64,000 nt of DNA, from positions 34,854,138 through 34,918,137 of the forward strand of contig NC_132892.1 in NCBI RefSeq assembly GCF_030463535.1. The letters run 5' to 3'. Below, one piece after another: positions 53,200 through 64,000 of this stretch. Below the pieces are notes generated by a model. The model had not been told where the DNA came from. It saw nothing but the letters and a program-made list of their open reading frames with translations, and searched no databases. This DNA comes from Salminus brasiliensis (Eukaryota; Chordata; Actinopteri; Characiformes; Bryconidae). Positions within the stretch are counted from its first letter, which is position 1, and every line of letters starts with the position of its first letter. The translations under genes were made by a program, and so were the position numbers.

Positions 53200-54174
53200 T
53201 TAATTGCATTGGATTAAATGTGGATTTATTTAATTTAACTGCAAAAATGTTTAAGTTGCTGAACTACATTTGCTGTCCAGGGAGAAAGACCATCAGCCAG
53301 ACTTCAATGACCAACAACAGCATAAATATCAAAGTAACTCCATCCAGACCTTGTTTTAAGGTCTAAGGGAGTCACCTGGTCAGTAAGGGGTGTCCACAGG
53401 TTGCTGACTGTATTAAGAGAAGGACGTGTTTTCAGGAGGATTTCTGCAGGGGTAGGTACTCGTGGCCTCTACTAGGTTCAGGCCTCCGATCCTCCATCCC
53501 ATCACCGGGGTCCCAAAGCCAACAAAACTAGCTTTTAGTCTCTGCAGTTCAAGGTGGCAACAAAGGGGGTAAGAGTGGACCAGGTGCCTCATGTTCAGGT
53601 TGTTTTAAGCTCGAAAATCCTTACATCCTTAAAACTGGCATTGCCCAATGATCCCGTCTTCAAACTGTTATCTTCAGGAGATCTTTCATCTACAGTCCTT
53701 CACTTCTCCTTTTAAACAAGTGCTGTTGCAATCACAGAGAAGATATTTAACAACTGTAGACTGTAGACTCTCACCTGTATCATCACACCTTCTCCCCATA
53801 CTAACACACTCTGCACCCTGCAGTTACTATTAAACCTGTACATTTACCTGCTTTAAACAAGTGCAGTACTGTAAATAGAGAGTATTCAGAGTATTTCTAT
53901 TGGTGTAAATATTCAGTATAATGTATAAATATTCAGTATTTCTATTGGTGTAAATATTCAGTATTTCTATTTGTGTAAATATTCAGTATTTCTATTGGTG
54001 TAAATATGTTTTCTTTTTATACTATTGTGAGGGACGAAGCACCCAAGTTTTTATCTCATTTTTACATTAATAAAACGTGACAATAAAGTGATGTGATTTT
54101 AATTTGAAGTTCTCCGTTTCTGGTAAAACAGTTTCCTGTTCAAACTAGTTTTGACTCAATGACCTAATGGTCAA

Positions 54175-54241
<67 letters not shown>

Positions 54242-54340
54242 GAGATGAACTATGATTAATTGATATGATTGACCCTAAGGTCATGCCCTAGTTATGGGAA
54301 TTTCCTCAAGAACAGGTTATGCTCTATTAAGGAGGAGTCT
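53200..54340 (+). other. F9 3' flank with repeats; no gene
   Basis: 53620-53760 (ttaaaactggcattgcccaa) matches 60487-60625 downstream of F11. 53880-54010 holds about four copies of a 25-bp unit (gtgtaaatattcagtatttc), and a LINE-like tail ends near 54100 (aataaaacgtgacaataaag). A (GT)n run lies at 54177-54238. Confidence 0.5.
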
Positions 54341-54345
54341 GAGGA

Positions 54346-54401
54346 TTTAAAAGCATGGGAGCAGAAACACTGGAGATGGGTTGAGAAACACTTGAGATAA
54401 G
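54346..54401 (+). promoter_or_regulatory. F10 core promoter and leader exon 1
   Basis: TTTAAAAGCATG at 54346-54357 and a leader ending at 54401 (cttgagataag before GTAAGA). Confidence 0.5.
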
Positions 54402-54673
54402 GTAAGATACTTTCTCCTGGTCATATTCTCATCCTTTTCTGCTGTTGCCTGATTCTGGGGTTCTAGACAGACATGCTATTCAGAAGATCATCTAAGAACA
54501 TGTAGGAAACGTGAACAGAAAACACACTGAATGTTTATGCTAAATGAAAATTCACATTTGTTTAATAATTCATTATTTGTTTATTTAATTAATTACTGAT
54601 TCATTTGACTGTTTTTTTTTTTAGGTTGTCTAATATATCAGACTTCAGAGTCAAAGCTCAAAGTTCTACAAAA

Positions 54674-57600
54674 ATGACAGTGAGTGTTAGCATTCTTTAT
54701 TGTCTTTGTTGAATGTTCTAGCCTATGTATTACCAGGAACCATGCCTTTAAGTGTATTCTGTAACATACTGGTGTAAGGATTTCAGAAAGGGCCTGATGT
54801 GCTCCCTTATTTATCCCTTATTTACTCTTAATTAAAACTCTGGCAGCTGCATTTTCTGAGTCCTGGAAAACCTGGAAAGTCATGGAAAATAAACATGCTA
54901 AAATCCAGTACTGAATAGTAATGAAACATAACAAATAAAATAGTACTTAAAAGTCTTGGACAGTATTGTAATAAGCTCCTGCCATCATTTTACATAATAA
55001 TATAAAACACAAACTTTTACAGTAGCATCATTTTTTTCATTTCATATGACCATGCACGGGTTTGGCTGTGGCATCATGAACGTGCATTAGACAGTCTATC
55101 AGCTGCTAGCGTGGATTTAACATTTTTTGTCCTGGAATTCAAGACGTTGGAATTCAGGACGTTTTTTCAGTACTTGAAAAGTCATGGAAAGTGCTTCATT
55201 TTGAACCAGCTGGGCGAATAGTAGAGTGGTCACCTTACCGACTTTGTTTAGTAGAGTCTAAGCTTAGAGTTATCTTTAAATTTGTCTATTTAAACTAGCT
55301 GAGGTTTTCTTGGGTAAATAGCAAAGCACTTTTGTAAGTCGCTCTGGATAAGGGCGTCTGCTAAATGCCATAAATGTAAATGTAAACCAGCTGAAGCTGT
55401 TTGATTGTCTGATTGTAAAATTCTAATTACAGACCATTGCAGTAATGAATCCTGCTGGAAATAAAGGCAGGGATGAGTTTCTCCAGGTGTGGTTTAGTCA
55501 GAAAATCTCTAATGTTGTTGATCTTCTTAAGGTGAAAGAATGCTGATTTGTGCTTTGGGCACTTACACAGTAAGGGATCGTCATTATTTAAGCTAGGGAA
55601 CAAACAGATCTGTGTGCCATCTGCATAGCTATAGTAAGATTTGGCTATTTCTAAATATATACATTTGAATGTGGCATATATGAATTTGAGTGGCCCAAAA
55701 ATTGAATCCTGGGGGACACCACAGGTCACTGACACGGTTTCAGGGTCGTTTTAGGACCGTTTGTAAAAGTCCAACCCAGTTCTGAAGTCTATCTATGAGA
55801 AGTATATAGTCAATGGTGTCAAACACTTCAGTCTTTAGGTAACATTGGCCGTTATACTGAGCTGTTCCCAGCACTCTGAGATTGCAGATGGTCTTGTGTA
55901 TGAAAAAACTGTGTATCTGTGTGTGACCGCTTTTCCTATCCAGGGCAGAGTGTTTCTGGCTCTAGTGCTCCCCCTGCTGGTTGTGAGTACTCCTGTTTCC
56001 CAGGAGCAGTTTCCAACAGACTGCTCAGACATCCATGCTAATGGGCAAACACTGAGTGGAGCATACACCATCTACCCTACAACTGACACACCTGTACAGG
56101 TGTACTGTGACATGGGCTGTGAGGGCGGCCAATCAGGGGATGGGAAGTGGACGGTATGTTAGATTGTATCTCTCTGTTAGTTTCACTACAGTACTGAGGT
56201 CAAATCATATCTGACCGGTCGTTATTAAATAATGATATTGGTTTTTTCATGAGTGACACTATAGAGATATTAGTGATTATTGTTTTTGACTGAGGAAATC
56301 AATGTTCTCTGTGAACATCAGGTGATCCAGCGGAGGATGGATGGGAGTGTAAACTTCTACAGGCCGTGGGAGCAGTACAAGAAAGGCTTTGGCAACAAGT
56401 ATGGAGAATACTGGCTGGGTGAGGACTTACTGTGATGCCATTCAGTAGCTATTACAGATTAGAAACTCAAAATTATGATCTGAGGAGAAACATGACAACA
56501 AACAAACAAAGTCAATTTTAGAAATGTAACTAAACTATCAAGAATGTATGAAGAAGAATAGATACATTTAACAAACCGTGCACCCAATTTCCCTTAATTC
56601 ACATAATTAGCGTATTCAATTCTCAGTCTTTTGCAAACACAAGACTGCTTGTTTTTAAAATTGATTGTGAAGAAAAGTACAAACATTATGTATGCATGTA
56701 AAACTAATAAAATGAGCACTGTTAGATATCCATCCAAGCAATAGCTACACTGAATTTCATCTCTTTAGACTAGAGGTATTTCATAAAATTCAATAAGGTT
56801 CAAAAGTTTCTTATCATAAACACTAAACTGCTTATGATTTATTGCAATATCCTGTACACTGATGTAGCCTAGTAGCTTTATCATCATTTTATGTAGTCAA
56901 CCACTGAAGGTTAAATCAAATTGCAAATTCAATTTCAACAATATTTATGGTCAGTTTTCACACTGAACTGGAAGAATTATGAATAACAAATACTCTAAAT
57001 AAATGTTTTTTAGTAAAAATAAAAGTAAATAAAATAAAATAAAATAAATAAATTGATTGAAGAGCAGAACTTTATCCATAAACAGGCGCCATATTGAGAG
57101 TTATGAGTACTCCTATACATAATTTAACCAGAGACCAACTAGAGCAGGCTCTGCAGTGATTTTCCTAATCACACCAAATTTAGTTGTTAAATGGGATAAA
57201 GTCGATCTTAGTATTTCATCTCTTTAGACTAGAGGTATTTCATAAAATTCAATAAGGTTCAAAAGTTTCTTATCATAAACACTAAACTGCTTATGATTTA
57301 TTGCAATATCCTGTACACTGATGTAGCCTAGTAGCTTTATCATCATTTTATGTAGTCAACCACTGAAGGTTAAATCAAATTGCAAATTCAATTTCAACAA
57401 TATTTATGGTCAGTTTTCACACTGAACTGGAAGAATTATGAATAACAAATACTCTAAATAAATGTTTTTTAGTAAAAATAAAAGTAAATAAAATAAAATA
57501 AAATAAATAAATTGATTGAAGAGCAGAACTTTATCCATAAACAGGCGCCATATTGAGAGTTATGAGTACTCCTATACATAATTTAACCAGAGACCAACTA

Positions 57601-59344
57601 GAGCAGGCTCTGCAGTGATTTTCCTAATCACACCAAATTTAGTTGTTAAATGGGATAAAGTCGATCTTAGTATTTTAACAGTTCAAATGAACTAAAGTAA
57701 ACTATCATGAAACTTTCATGAAAATAAATAAATAAATACAAAAAGAAAAAGAGAAACTGAATTAAAAGCTAAATAAAGAAGTGTGTGCTGAGCATGCACG
57801 TGTAATAAAGGGTAGAAAAGCTTCTACTGTTTGTATAATTTATGAAAATGATTTGCAGAAAAAGTCAAAACATAGACAGATGCTCAGTAAAGTTTACAGA
57901 TGCTCGGCCATTAAGAGCTTTAAACACACTTTAACCCTTACAACTCCATTCTCGAAGATAACCAGTAACCAGTGCAGCTCTCATAGTACAGGGATGAAGT
58001 GCTGTGTCCGGACCAGTTTAACCGGGTTTATTCGACTGAAATAAATCAGTTCAAGGAAATAATGATTTAGAATTTAGTTAAATGTTTCTTTAAAAAAAAA
58101 ATAGTTCATCCGTTCAACCCAAAACAATGACTTCATGTATTAACAAGCATTTTTCAACTGTAGCATTTTTAAGCATTTTTCAACTGTAATTAAATTAAAA
58201 ATTATATTTAGTTAGTAAATAAATAACCTCTTTAATTTTAACTTTAATTTCTTGTTACAATGTAAAGTAATTTCTTTATGTTGAACAGCTGAACCACTTT
58301 CTCAAATTGTAAAAAGCTACTTTAGTGACTGCATTTACCAGAGAATTTATACAGAGAAAAGTGCAGAGTCTGGTTGCATACAGTAAAACTATCACATCAT
58401 GTAAGTGTATTTTTAAATGAAAACTAAAAAACATTGTGCAATGGCGCCACCATTTGGTCACACTGTGTAATGTGACTTAGCATTCCTCTTTACATTCAGT
58501 TTTAAGGGAAATAATATGAATACTGGAAAATGATTTTATACCACAGATTTGACATTTTATGAACCTTACTTAATAACCAAAAATCATAATACCTTAATTT
58601 TATACTTCCTAGGACTGGAGACCCTCTACCAACTCACCCGTAACAGAAAGTACGAGCTGAAGGTGGACCTGCAGGACTTTGAGGGAGGAAAGGCTTATGC
58701 TCAGTACTCGTCTTTTTCTGTGGAATCAGAAGCTGAGGGCTACAGACTTCATGTTGGTGGCTTCAGCAATGGAGGAGCAGGTGAGGGAGAATAAAATGAA
58801 CAGAAATAAAATTTGTAGCCAAAAATGTAGTAAAATGTGTAGTCATAAGTTCAGCTGTTCCATTCATGCTAATGCATAGGCACTTGTTCTCAATTATTAA
58901 GTCATTTTTAGGTCTTAAAAACGTAGTAATTAGAACAATAAGCTTTCAGATGTTTTAAACCCTTTACATAAATGTTTTTTATTTAATTAAATCACTTAAA
59001 GAATCCTTTAGAACATCTTCATTTAGACAAATCTAATAAATACAGAAAATACATCCATGCTTTTCTAACGGCCAAATATGTCTGTAGGTGATTCTCTGGA
59101 AACAAACAATGGGCAGAAGTTCTCCACCTTCGACAAGGACCAGGACTCTAATAAAGCTAGCAGCTGCGCCAAGGCCTACCTCGGAGGGTTTTGGTACAGT
59201 AGTTGCCATCATGCCAACCCCAACGGCATATATCTGTGGGGACAGGACAAAACCTATAATGCCATTGGAAATGTGTGGTATCACTGGAAAGGCTATGACT
59301 ATGGTCTCAAGGTCATCAGTATGAAGATCAGACCTGTGCCTTAG
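54674..59344 (+). CDS. mfap4-like: F10: MFAP4-like secreted FReD protein, 245 aa
   Basis: Coding exons are 54674-54679 (Met-Thr, leader exon 54625-54679), 55944-56153, 56322-56418, 58613-58780 and 59088-59344 (TAG). The frame is 245 residues. The signal peptide is [17 protein letters not shown]. The FReD begins at [13 protein letters not shown] and has [44 protein letters not shown] and [12 protein letters not shown]. It also has FDKDQDSN, the pocket motif [13 protein letters not shown] and a KIRPVP end. Intron 4 is enlarged by a perfect-looking 459-bp tandem duplication. No AATAAA is seen between the stop and the F11 exons 190 bp downstream; the first lies at 59806-59811. Confidence 0.9.
55315..55392 (+). 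mobile_element. SINE 3'-end relic
   Basis: gtaagtcgctctggataagg followed by 'gcgtctgctaaatgccataaatgtaaatgtaaa' is the 3' tail of the same SINE family as 29160-29398. Confidence 0.6.
55427..55810 (-). mobile_element. L2-like reverse-transcriptase relic in F10 intron 2
   Basis: The minus-strand frame 55735-55427 reads [24 protein letters not shown] and [12 protein letters not shown]. These match [19 protein letters not shown] and the F-SRLDYCN region of L2 reverse transcriptase, but the catalytic DD has become DG and several parts are missing. Confidence 0.75.
56754..57674. repeat. 459-bp direct tandem duplication in F10 intron 4
   Basis: Copy 1 is 56754-57212 and copy 2 is 57213-about 57674 (both begin atttcatctctttagactag). 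By eye the copies are identical base for base over nearly the whole length, so the event is very recent or an assembly artefact. Confidence 0.9.
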
Positions 59345-59533
59345 TTCCAAGGATTGTAGGAGCTGATATCTGGCGGTGTGTTTTTTGACTGTTGTTTAAG
59401 CAGTAACATCTGAAGAACATCTAGGAACATCTGAGCAAATTGAAAATGAACACCTCCACAATCTCCAGAATGTTTATGTTGAATAGAAATTTCCATTTGT
59501 ACATAATTACTGATTCCTTTGATCATTGTTTAG

Positions 59534-60141
59534 GTTGCCTAACACCTTCAGAATCAATGACAGTAAGTGCTGCCCCAGTGAACATGTCCATGTGGGCTCT
59601 GGATGGTCAGTCCAACAGGGAACCAGAACTTTTTGTCCTCAGGTTCCATGTTGGCCCCACATATGGATGCCCACCAGGGTCAGTGATGGGTCTAGGAGGT
59701 GTTGAACATGGGCCCCATCTGGGTTGTACACTGCATACAGGGCCCATGTGAGATTAAGATGTGCAGTAGTGATGGGGCCCATTTGGGAAGTCCAACTAGG
59801 TCCCAATAAAAATACAATGTACAAACCCACTCAGAGCCCATGACCACATGGACACCACCTAGCCCACCCAGATTTTCATTGATTTTCTTTATGTGTGTGT
59901 GTGTGTGTGTGTGTGTGCATTACTGTTTGCCCTCCAGGCTAGAGTGTTTCTGGCTCTAGTGCTCCACCTGCTGGTTGGATGCACCCTAGTTACTGAGGAG
60001 CCAATAGACTGCTCATACATGTACACTAACGGCCAAATTTTCAGTGGGGTGTACACCATCTACCCTACAAGTGACACATCTGTACAGGTGGACTGTGATA
60101 TGGGCTGTGATGGAGGTCGGTCACAGGATGTGAAGTGGACA
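59534..60141 (+). pseudogene. F11: truncated FReD gene (leader exon and signal-peptide exon only)
   Basis: Exon 59534-59562 ends in ATG ACA before GTAAGT, like the F9/F10 leader. Exon 59938-60141 encodes [37 protein letters not shown] and DVKWT before GTATGT. No 97-, 168- or last exon follows; telomere-like repeats come instead. The region before the leader resembles F10 intron 1, so the duplication joined F10's 3' end directly to F10-like intron sequence and left no promoter. Tyr before the CDM cysteine is replaced by Asp. A second partial copy of the exon end lies at about 60295-60345. It is probably a dead fragment, or an alternative 3' part of F10 transcripts. Confidence 0.75.
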
Positions 60142-60380
60142 GTATGTTAGACTGTACCATTATTAAATTATTTGCAGGATGAAGGTCACTAGTTCATTAG
60201 TTGTTGAATATGGGCCCCATCTGGGTTGTACACTGCATACAGGGCCTAGATGGGACCCCTGTGAGATTAAGGTGGGCTGTAGTGATGGGGCCATATGATA
60301 TGGGCTGTGATGGAGCTCGGTCAGAGGATGTGAAGTGGACGGTATGTTAGACTGTGCCATTATTAAATTATTTGCATACA
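59650..60380. repeat. Duplicated block around the F11 exon
   Basis: The stretch atgggccccatctgggttgt and its surroundings occur at about 59708-59780 and again at about 60208-60290, the second followed by a partial copy of the exon end and its donor (60297-60350). A (GT)n run lies at 59892-59917. Confidence 0.7.
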
Positions 60381-60739
60381 CACACAGCTTGTCTAGTACT
60401 CGTAGAGAAGTAATGCCAATAGAATAGGACCCCTAAAATTGTTCTAACTTTACCCCCATATGGCGCTCCGGGTGCAAATGTTAAATTCTTAAAACTGGCA
60501 TTGCCCAGTGATCACTTCTTCATGCTGTTATCTTCAGGGGTTCTTTTATCTACAGTCCTTTACTTGCTTATCGACTTGTGCTGTTTCACTGTTGTAGTCA
60601 CAGAGAAGATGTTGAGCAACAGTGGTGAGACAGCAGTTCAGCTTCTGGTCAGGGTCTGGTCACAGTACGTTCTCTTTTCTACAGCCTTTCATTTCATTCT
60701 AAATGTTAGCTGCTTGGATCCTTGCTCAGGATCAGGGTT

Positions 60740-61815
60740 AGGGTTAGGTTGTGGGTAAGGCTGGGTTAGGCTTAGGGTTGAGGTTGAGGTTAAGGTTAGG
60801 ATTAGAATCAGGGTTAGGGTTAGTTTTTGGGTTGAGGTTAAGGTTAGGATTAGGATCAGGGTTAGGGTTAGTTTGTGGTTGAGGTTAAGGTTAGGATTAG
60901 AATCAGGGTTAGGGTTAGTTTGTGGGTTGAGGTTAAGGTTAGGATTAGGATCAGGGTTAGGGTTAGTTTGTGGTTGAGGTTAAGGTTAGGATTAGAATCA
61001 GGGTTAGGGTTAGTTTGTGGTTGAGGTTAAGGTTAGGATTAGAATCAGGGTTAGGGTTAGTTTGTGGGTTGAGGTTAAGGTTAGGATTAGAATCAGGGTT
61101 AGGGTTAGTTTGTGGGTTGAGGTTAAGGTTAGGATTAGAATCAGGGTTAGGGTTAGTTTGTGGTTGAGGTTAAGGTTAGGATTAGGATCAGGGTTAGGAT
61201 TAGTTTGTGGGTTGAGGGTAAGGTTAGGATTAGAATCAGGGTTAGGATTAGTTTGTGGGTTGAGGTTAAGGTTAGGATTAGAATCAGGGTTAGGATTAGT
61301 TTTTGGGTTGAGGTTAAGGTTAGGATTAGGATCAGGGTTAGGGTTAGTTTGTGGGTTGAGGTTAAGGTTAGGATTAGAATCAGGGTTAGGGTTAGTTTGT
61401 GGGTTGAGGTTAAGGTTAGGATTAGAATCAGGGTTAGGGTTAGTTTGTGGGTTGAGGTTAAGGTTAGGATTAGAATCAGAGTTAGGGTTAGTTTGTGGGT
61501 TGAGGTTAAGGTTAGGATTAGGATCAGGGTTAGGGTTAGTTTGTGGGTTGAGGTTAAGGTTAGGATTAGAATCAGGGTCAGGGTTAGTTTGTGGGTTGAG
61601 GTTAAGGTTAGGATTAGAATCAGGGTCAGGGTTAGTTTGTGGTTGAGGTTAAGGTTAGGATTAGAATCAGGGTTAGGGTTAGTTTGTGGGTTGAGGTTAA
61701 GGTTAGGATTAGGATCAGGGTTAGGGTTAGTTTGTGGGTTGAGGTTAAGGTTAGGATTAGGATCAGGGTTAGGGTTAGTTTGTGGTTGAGGTTAAGGTTA
61801 GGATTAGGATCACTT
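60740..61815. repeat. 48-bp minisatellite with telomere-like TTAGGG cores
   Basis: About 22 units of 47-48 bp run in tandem. Each holds a 'tcagggttagggttag' core and a 'gaggttaaggttaggatta' part. The 48-bp period is a multiple of three, so long open frames of repeated 16-residue words (VRIRIRVRVSLW) appear on + and mirrored ones on -; these are not genes. Units ending 'gtggttgagg' are one base short and shift the frame. Confidence 0.95.
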
Positions 61816-62128
61816 TGTGTAAAGGGTTCGCCAATTATAATGATTTTACACTCACATCTCTTTTGCAAAAGTGTTTTATCTATGGCATCACTCACAGAAC
61901 CCTCTGCAGGACCTTTTTCAACAGTGTAGATGATCTGTAGGAGCTCTGTTCTGCAGTTTAACAGCTGGGTACCTGAGCTGTACCGTACAGAAATGAATGC
62001 TAGCAGTTGAACTGCGTCAGCTTGTGTGAAATCAGTCGGCTTATCTGAAGTACATAAAAAAACAGGTGTATAAACTCCCACACAGTATGGGCACATGCAC
62101 CCACTTGATAAATGTCCTTCAACTGGCC

Positions 62129-62178
62129 TATAAAAGCCAGAACCACCCAAAAAGAAAACCCAGAAAATGAAGATGAAG
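62129..62178 (+). promoter_or_regulatory. F12 core promoter and first exon
   Basis: TATAAAAG at 62129-62136; ATG at 62167-62169 and the donor at 62179, so the first exon is short and carries Met-Lys-Met-Lys. The leader is unlike that of any other array member. Confidence 0.7.
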
Positions 62179-63737
62179 GTGAGTATGTACCATAGCAGCA
62201 GATCAGGTCTGCAGGTCTTTTTTTTTTTTTAAAGTTAAACTCCAAAAAGTGACGGTAACATGAAAAGCCAAAGCTTCTGGCTATAAATGAGAATTAATTA
62301 AAAATCCAATATCAGCCTTTATTGATCGTATTACTTCATTAAGACCGCAAATGAAAGGTTTTAATTAACCATTTACTTCCCTCTGTAAACAGGCTTTTGC
62401 TGCCCTGCTGTTCCTTCTCCCCATTGCCATCCACTCTCAGCTTTCGCTGCCACTGGACTGCACCGACATCCACAACCATGACAAAACCCAGCCCAGCGGA
62501 GTGTACACCATCTACCCAATCGGAGCCACATCAGCTGTTCGGGTGTACTGTGACATGGACACAGGGGGTTGGACTGTGAGTATTGATTCAGATCATCCAA
62601 TCACGAAGTGCACCCTCTATCACATATCACAATATGTATCACAATGCTGACCTCTTTCAGGTCTTTCAGAGGAGAATGGATGGTAGTGTCAATTTCTACA
62701 GAGGCTGGGACTATTATAGAGCAGGCTTTGGGTTTGCAGATGGAGAATACTGGCTGGGTGAGTCAAGCAAATTTGGTAGTGGAATTTATAGTAGATACTG
62801 AATAATTTATAGTAGATACTGAATAATTTATAGTAGATACTGAATTATTTATAGAAGATACTGAATAATTCATAGTAGATACTGATTTTTTTATAGAAGA
62901 TACTGAATAATTCATAGTAGATACTGAATCATTTATAGTAGATACTGAATCATGTATAGTAGATACCAAATCATTAATAGTAGATACTGAATAATTCATT
63001 GTAGATACTGAATCATTTATAGAAGAAAATGAATAATTCATAGTAGATATTGAATCATTTATAGAAGATACTGAATAATTCATAGTATATACTGAATCAT
63101 TTATAGAAGAAAATTAATAATTCATAGTAGATACTCAATAATTTATAGAAGATACTGAATAATTCATAGTAGACACTGAATCATTTATAGTAGATACTGA
63201 ATCATTTATAGTAGATACTGAATCATTTATAGAAGATACTGAATAATTCATAGTATATACTGAATCATTTATAGAAGAAAATGAATAATTCATAGTAGAT
63301 ACTGAATCATTTATAGTAGACACTGAATAATTCATAGTAGATACTGAATCATTTATAGTAGATACTGAATAATTCATATTGGATACTGAATCATTTATAG
63401 TAGTACTGAATAATTCATAGTGGATACTGAATCATTTATAGTAGATACTGAATAATTCATAGTGGATACTGAATCATTTATAGTAGATACTGAATTATTC
63501 ATCGTAGATACTGAATCATTTATAGTAGATACTCTGCTGCTGGTCACCATGCATGTGTGTGGTGTTCAGGACTGGAGAACCTCTTTCACCTGACTCTGAG
63601 GAAAAAATATGAGCTGAGAGTAGACATGGAGGACTGGAATGGAGAGAGGGTTTTTGCTCAGTACTCCTCATTCTCTGTGGATCCAGAGAGCTTTGGTTAC
63701 ACTCTGTATGTGAGTGGTTTCAGTGATGGAGGAGCAG
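62167..63737 (+). CDS. mfap4-like: F12: MFAP4-like secreted FReD protein, 3' end beyond the window
   Basis: Coding exons are 62167-62178, 62393-62575, 62661-62757 and 63570-63737 (donor GTCAGT); the last exon lies beyond 64000. The signal peptide is [19 protein letters not shown]. The FReD starts at [12 protein letters not shown] and has [39 protein letters not shown] and [14 protein letters not shown]. It is the only member with the standard CDMDTGGWT junction, without the extra Cys and insertion seen in F2-F11, so it looks like the ancestral type or a separate orthologous group. A 21-bp minisatellite fills most of its third intron. Confidence 0.88.
62785..63540. repeat. 21-bp minisatellite in F12 intron 3
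   Basis: Units 'gatactgaatcatttatagta' and 'gatactgaataattcatagta' alternate, about 35 copies, partly in 42-bp pairs; degenerate copies continue after the next exon to the window end. Minus-strand open frames with NYSVSTIND words are by-products. Confidence 0.95.
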
Positions 63738-64000
63738 GTCAGTATTGGTTGTAAACTATAGATTAAATACTGAATCATTTATAGTAGAAACCCCATAATT
63801 AAAATCATAATAAACCCCATATCATACTGAACAAATCATATTTGATACTGAATCCTTTTTATGTACCCATATTAATGGGTATTGAATAATTCATAGATAC
63901 TATTGAATCATTCATATGGGGTGCTGAATAATTTAAACTCCATGCTGAATTCATAGTGGATATTGAGTAATTCATAGTACAAACTGAATATGTCAGATTA

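Noticed and set aside
25245-59324. Second frames overlapping the last exons of F5, F7, F9 and F10 (rich in Thr, Met and Ser-Pro)
   Set aside because: They are +1-frame readings of the FReD last exon, present only because the paralogues are alike.
60970-61929. Two overlapping + strand frames of 209 residues made of VRIRIRVRVSLW words, and a minus-strand frame at 61632-62150
   Set aside because: They arise because the 48-bp minisatellite unit is a multiple of three. Both strands and several frames are open at once, and there is no start context or domain.
62763-63377. Minus-strand frames with repeated NYSVSTIND words
   Set aside because: By-product of the 21-bp intronic minisatellite, which is a multiple of three; it lies in F12 intron 3.

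Overview
The window looks like teleost nuclear DNA. It is AT-rich and intron-bearing, and it is full of fish-type repeats: Tc1/mariner elements, L2-type LINEs, a tRNA-derived SINE, MITEs and microsatellites. The repeat mix would suit an ostariophysan such as a characin or catfish, but the species cannot be fixed from sequence alone.

The main content is a head-to-tail array, all on the + strand, of secreted fibrinogen-related-domain (FReD) genes of the microfibril-associated glycoprotein 4 (MFAP4) type. I number the loci F1-F12. F1 (419-940) is the 3' end of a gene cut by the window edge. F2 (8590-9900), F3 (15509-16871), F5 (22862-25531), F6 (31199-38398), F7 (40145-42774), F9 (48876-52975) and F10 (54674-59344) have all FReD exons. 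F12 (from 62167) runs off the right edge. F4 (20961-21191) is an orphan promoter with its leader exons. F8 (about 45130-45640) is a decayed exon 1 plus a cut last exon. F11 (59534-60141) is a promoterless fragment with only its first two recognisable exons. Complete genes share one architecture: a tiny exon carrying the start codon, a signal-peptide/N-terminal exon (183-210 nt), a 97-nt exon, a 168-nt exon and a last exon of 239-263 nt, joined in phases 0-0-1-1. The predicted proteins are 234-246 residues, almost all of it FReD.

Three kinds of 5' end are fused to the same cassette. F2/F3/F4 have a TATAAAAG promoter, and F12 has one too on an unrelated leader. F5/F7 have TTTAAA(A)GGGTGG. F9/F10 have TTTAAAAGCATG. 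F1/F2/F3 form one sequence group with an altered ligand pocket, F5/F7/F8 another, and F9/F10/F11 a third. Blocks of near identity that stop abruptly suggest recent duplication and gene conversion.

Between and inside the genes lie decayed Tc1 elements, one structurally intact Tc1 element (17268-18862), a nearly full-length antisense L2 LINE in intron 4 of F6 (about 33040-36960), several shorter LINE relics, a SINE, three MITEs and four minisatellites. One minisatellite is a 48-bp array with telomere-like cores (60740-61815). By analogy with fish mfap4 genes the products are probably secreted pattern-recognition or matrix lectin-like proteins made by macrophages; that role is inferred from the family, not shown here.
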